In this document: piece after piece, positions 5,793 to 7,152 of the stretch
How positions within the stretch are numbered: the first letter of the stretch is position 1
Layout of the letters: each line of letters starts with the position of its first letter
Source of the DNA: OFTM291 sp041741375
GTDB taxonomy: Bacteria; Gemmatimonadota; Gemmatimonadetes; Gemmatimonadales; GWC2-71-9
Direction: 5' to 3'
Assembly: GCA_041741375.1 (NCBI GenBank)
Contig: JBGSKF010000073.1
Coordinates: forward strand, 1 to 7,152
DNA length: 7,152 nt
Notes under the pieces: model-generated
Databases searched by the model: none
What the model saw: only the letters and a program-made list of their open reading frames with translations
What the model was told of the DNA's origin: nothing
Translations under genes and position numbers: made by a program

Positions 5793-6055
5793 CGTTGGTA
5801 CCCCAGTTCAGGCGACGTCCAACTCGGCTGGGATCGGGCGAAGAGCATCCTCAATTCCTCCTCGGGCAGCTCGGCAAGAGACGCCGATCGCGACTTGGTT
5901 GTTCGGGGCGAGTACCGGGAAATCCGTCGGACCCGCGCCTCTCCGAGTCCGTTGGTGAACAGCACGCCAAACTCATCCTTGGTGTACTGGGTGTTGCGAC
6001 CGGTCGAGGTCACGGTCCACACCTCGTCCCCCACCTGGATGGTCCGATTCGACAT
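5789..6055 (-). CDS. Small conserved-looking protein of unknown function (88 aa)
   Basis: I do not recognise a named family. ATG at 6055 is supported by a perfect AGGAGG (6064-6069) 8 bases upstream; the frame is open further up, but that upstream part is the off-frame shadow of the 103-aa gene. The protein starts 'MSNRTIQVGDEVWTVTSTGR', has a beta-rich N-terminal half ('VWTVTSTGR', 'FGVLFTNG', 'ARVRRISRYSP') consistent with a small barrel or sheet, and an acidic/helical C-terminal part ('ASLAELPEEELRMLFARSQ') ending 'WTSPELGYQR'. No cysteine, no signal peptide and no membrane segment, so it is likely cytoplasmic. It lies 4 bases after the 103-aa gene and overlaps the PHP gene (CTGA), so its expression is tied to both. 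Strong Shine-Dalgarno and position argue it is real; function unknown. Confidence 0.78.
   Translation of the reverse strand: MSNRTIQVGDEVWTVTSTGRNTQYTKDEFGVLFTNGLGEARVRRISRYSPRTTKSRSASLAELPEEELRMLFARSQPSWTSPELGYQR
5801..5804 (-). promoter_or_regulatory. Ribosome binding site supporting the CTG start of the PHP gene
   Basis: GGGG (context TGGGGT) within the last codons of the upstream 88-aa gene, 8 bases before CTG at 5792. Spacing is right for CTG and much too far (over 40 bases) for the alternative GTG at 5759. Confidence 0.5.
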
Positions 6056-6059
6056 CGAG

Positions 6060-6371
6060 TCAACCTCCTGTTGCGTCAGCCAGATGATCCCGCCCGGGCG
6101 GCGCCTCGTCCCACCAGGATTCCTCCACGAGCGGGCCGCAGCGGGCCACCCCGTCCTCGGCCGCCGCCAGAGCGGGAGTGACCGTCCCCTCCAGCGCGGT
6201 CCGGCCTGCTCCCTTCCCCTCGACGAACTCCAGCCAGACCCCACCGGCGCCCCGGAACAGCCAGGCGTGCCACCCCGCGGGTTCGATACTCCGCCGGAAG
6301 ACATCCCAGGCGGCGAGATACTCCGGGACCCGGTCCACGACGCGACGGCGCATGCGGAGGAGCCGGGCCAT
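6060..6371 (-). CDS. Small tryptophan-rich protein of unknown function (103 aa)
   Basis: No family recognised. ATG at 6371 lies 6 bases after the E2 stop, whose TGA is itself part of the Shine-Dalgarno (TGAGG), a tight coupling that argues for a real gene. The N-terminus is basic (MARLLRMRRRVVDR), followed by 'YLAAWDVFRRS', 'GWHAWLFRGAGGVWLEFVEGKG' (about residues 33-54) and a helical, Ala-rich stretch 'TVTPALAAAEDGVARCGPLVEESWWDE' ending in a Gly/Asp-rich tail. Five tryptophans in 103 residues are high. The alternation of strands and a helix suggests a small alpha/beta fold; no signal peptide or membrane segment is apparent. Met7 is an alternative start. It lies between E2 and the 88-aa gene in one operon, so a link with the dehydrogenase complex is possible but unsupported by any motif. 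Confidence 0.72.
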   Translation of the reverse strand: MARLLRMRRRVVDRVPEYLAAWDVFRRSIEPAGWHAWLFRGAGGVWLEFVEGKGAGRTALEGTVTPALAAAEDGVARCGPLVEESWWDEAPPGRDHLADATGG

Positions 6372-6377
6372 GGGACC

Positions 6378-7152
6378 TCAGACGCCCGCGTCGGAGAACT
6401 CCTGCACCCCGCGCTTCACATCGGCCAGGAATCGGTCCGCATCGGCGCCATCCACGATCCGGTGGTCGTAGGACATGGCGAGCATGCCCAAGGTCCGGAT
6501 GCCGAGAGAGTCGGTCCCGTCGGCGGTGCGCACCACGGCCGGTCGTTTCTCGATCGCGCCGATGGCGAGGATGGCGGACTGGGGCTGGTTGATGATGGGG
6601 AGCCCCACGTAGGACCCGAACACACCGGGATTGGTGATGGTGAAGGTCCCCTTCTGGACCTCGTCCGGCGAGAGGCGCTTGCCCCGGGCCCGTTCGCCCA
6701 GGTCGTTGATCGCCCGGGCGATGCCGAGGAGGCTGAGTTCGTCGGCGTGGCGGATGACCGGGACGATGAGGCCCCAGTCCAGCGCCACCGCGATCCCGAC
6801 ATTGATGTCGCGCCGGTAGATGGTGCTCTCTCCCGACACGGCGGCATTCACCACCGGATGCAGGCGCAGGGTGTCCGCCACGACCTTCGTGATGAAGGCA
6901 AGGAACGTGAGATTGACTCCGCGCTCCGCGTAGGACGCCTTGGCTCCGGCCCGGAGCTGGGCCACCCGGGTATAGTCCACCTCCATGAGGCTCGCCACGT
7001 GGGCGGAGACCCGGCGTGACATGACCATGTGATCGGCGGTCAGCTTCCGGATCCGGGACCACGGCTCCACCCGGTCTCCCTCCCAGGGGTCCACCTGCGG
7101 CGCCGCGACAGCCGGCACGGACGGCGCCGACGCGGGAGCCGAGGGAGCCGCA
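6378..7152 (-). CDS. 2-oxoacid dehydrogenase complex E2 (dihydrolipoamide acyltransferase), C-terminal part
   Basis: Partial: 257 residues and the TGA stop are visible, the N-terminus (lipoyl and E1/E3-binding domains) lies beyond the right edge. The window opens in an Ala/Pro/Ser linker, followed by the catalytic domain: 'VEPWSRIRKLTADHMVMSRRVSAHV', 'NLTFLAFITKVVADTLRLHPVVNA', 'RRDINVGIAVALDWGLIVPVIRHA', 'GTFTITNPGVFGSYVGLPIINQPQSAILAIGAIEKRP' (transition-state Ser/Thr region) and the active-site 'SYDHRIVDGADADRFL' with its catalytic His and Asp. E2 transfers the acyl group from lipoyl-lysine to CoA and forms the core of the cytoplasmic complex. Whether the substrate is pyruvate, 2-oxoglutarate or branched-chain oxoacids cannot be settled; the TITNPGVFGS and INQPQSAI pattern is shared by several E2 types. 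GTG at about 7118 is not a real start because the linker continues upstream in frame. It leads the operon with the two small genes and the PHP gene. Confidence 0.94.
   Translation of the reverse strand, partial: AAPSAPASAPSVPAVAAPQVDPWEGDRVEPWSRIRKLTADHMVMSRRVSAHVASLMEVDYTRVAQLRAGAKASYAERGVNLTFLAFITKVVADTLRLHPVVNAAVSGESTIYRRDINVGIAVALDWGLIVPVIRHADELSLLGIARAINDLGERARGKRLSPDEVQKGTFTITNPGVFGSYVGLPIINQPQSAILAIGAIEKRPAVVRTADGTDSLGIRTLGMLAMSYDHRIVDGADADRFLADVKRGVQEFSDAGV

Noticed and set aside
6056..6304. Longer version of the 88-aa protein starting at 6304
   Set aside because: The extra part is a Pro/Gly/Arg-rich shadow of the 103-aa gene in another frame; AGGAGG at 6064-6069 points to ATG 6055.
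5136..7019. A 627-codon plus-strand open frame opposite PHP, the small genes and E2
   Set aside because: Spans four genes supported on the minus strand by motifs and Shine-Dalgarno sites; its own product is low-complexity and shows no domain.

Overview
This is a GC-rich (about two thirds G+C by eye), gene-dense bacterial chromosome segment of ordinary housekeeping type. Ten protein genes lie on the minus strand and one tRNA gene on the plus strand. No mobile element, CRISPR array, phage gene or integrase is visible. The gene order (2-oxoacid dehydrogenase E2, two small unknown genes, PHP phosphoesterase, thioredoxin reductase, MBL hydrolase, aspartase-type lyase, Rrf2 regulator, tRNA-Leu, SmpB, exported amidase-like protein) and the protein style recall Gemmatimonadota. 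That assignment is from memory and is an inference; another high-GC, Gram-negative-type phylum is possible.

Layout, reading the minus strand from the right edge. A 2-oxoacid dehydrogenase E2 acyltransferase enters truncated at its N-terminus (6378-7152). Two small unrecognised genes (103 and 88 aa) and a PHP-domain phosphoesterase (4938-5792) follow with gaps or overlaps of a few bases, so these four look like one transcription unit. The PHP gene appears to start at CTG inside a CTGA stop/start overlap. After a 105-base gap holding a hairpin and a possible ECF-type promoter comes trxB (3876-4832), overlapping by 8 bases an MBL-fold thioesterase-like hydrolase (3248-3883). A 95-base gap with a perfect 23-bp palindrome precedes an aspartase/fumarase-family lyase (1749-3152). 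It is followed by an Rrf2-family regulator with a three-cysteine cluster (1238-1687), which seems to have its own promoter and a leaderless start.

The strand then changes. A complete tRNA-Leu(CAG) gene with promoter and intrinsic terminator reads rightward (1025-1200), converging on the end of the Rrf2 gene. Back-to-back with its promoter is a leftward promoter for smpB (472-969). The smpB stop overlaps, as ATGA, the start of an exported protein cut by the left edge (1-475).

Functionally the window mixes central carbon metabolism (E2, aspartase), thiol redox and detoxification (TrxB, MBL hydrolase), nucleotide/RNA turnover (PHP protein) and ribosome rescue (SmpB). The most interesting points are regulatory: a palindrome with 11-1-11 geometry, known for some Rrf2-family operators, lies in front of the aspartase-rrf2 pair; the rrf2 start looks leaderless; the PHP start codon is non-canonical; and two small unknown genes are locked into the E2 operon. 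I see no clear sign of a wholly new multi-gene system.
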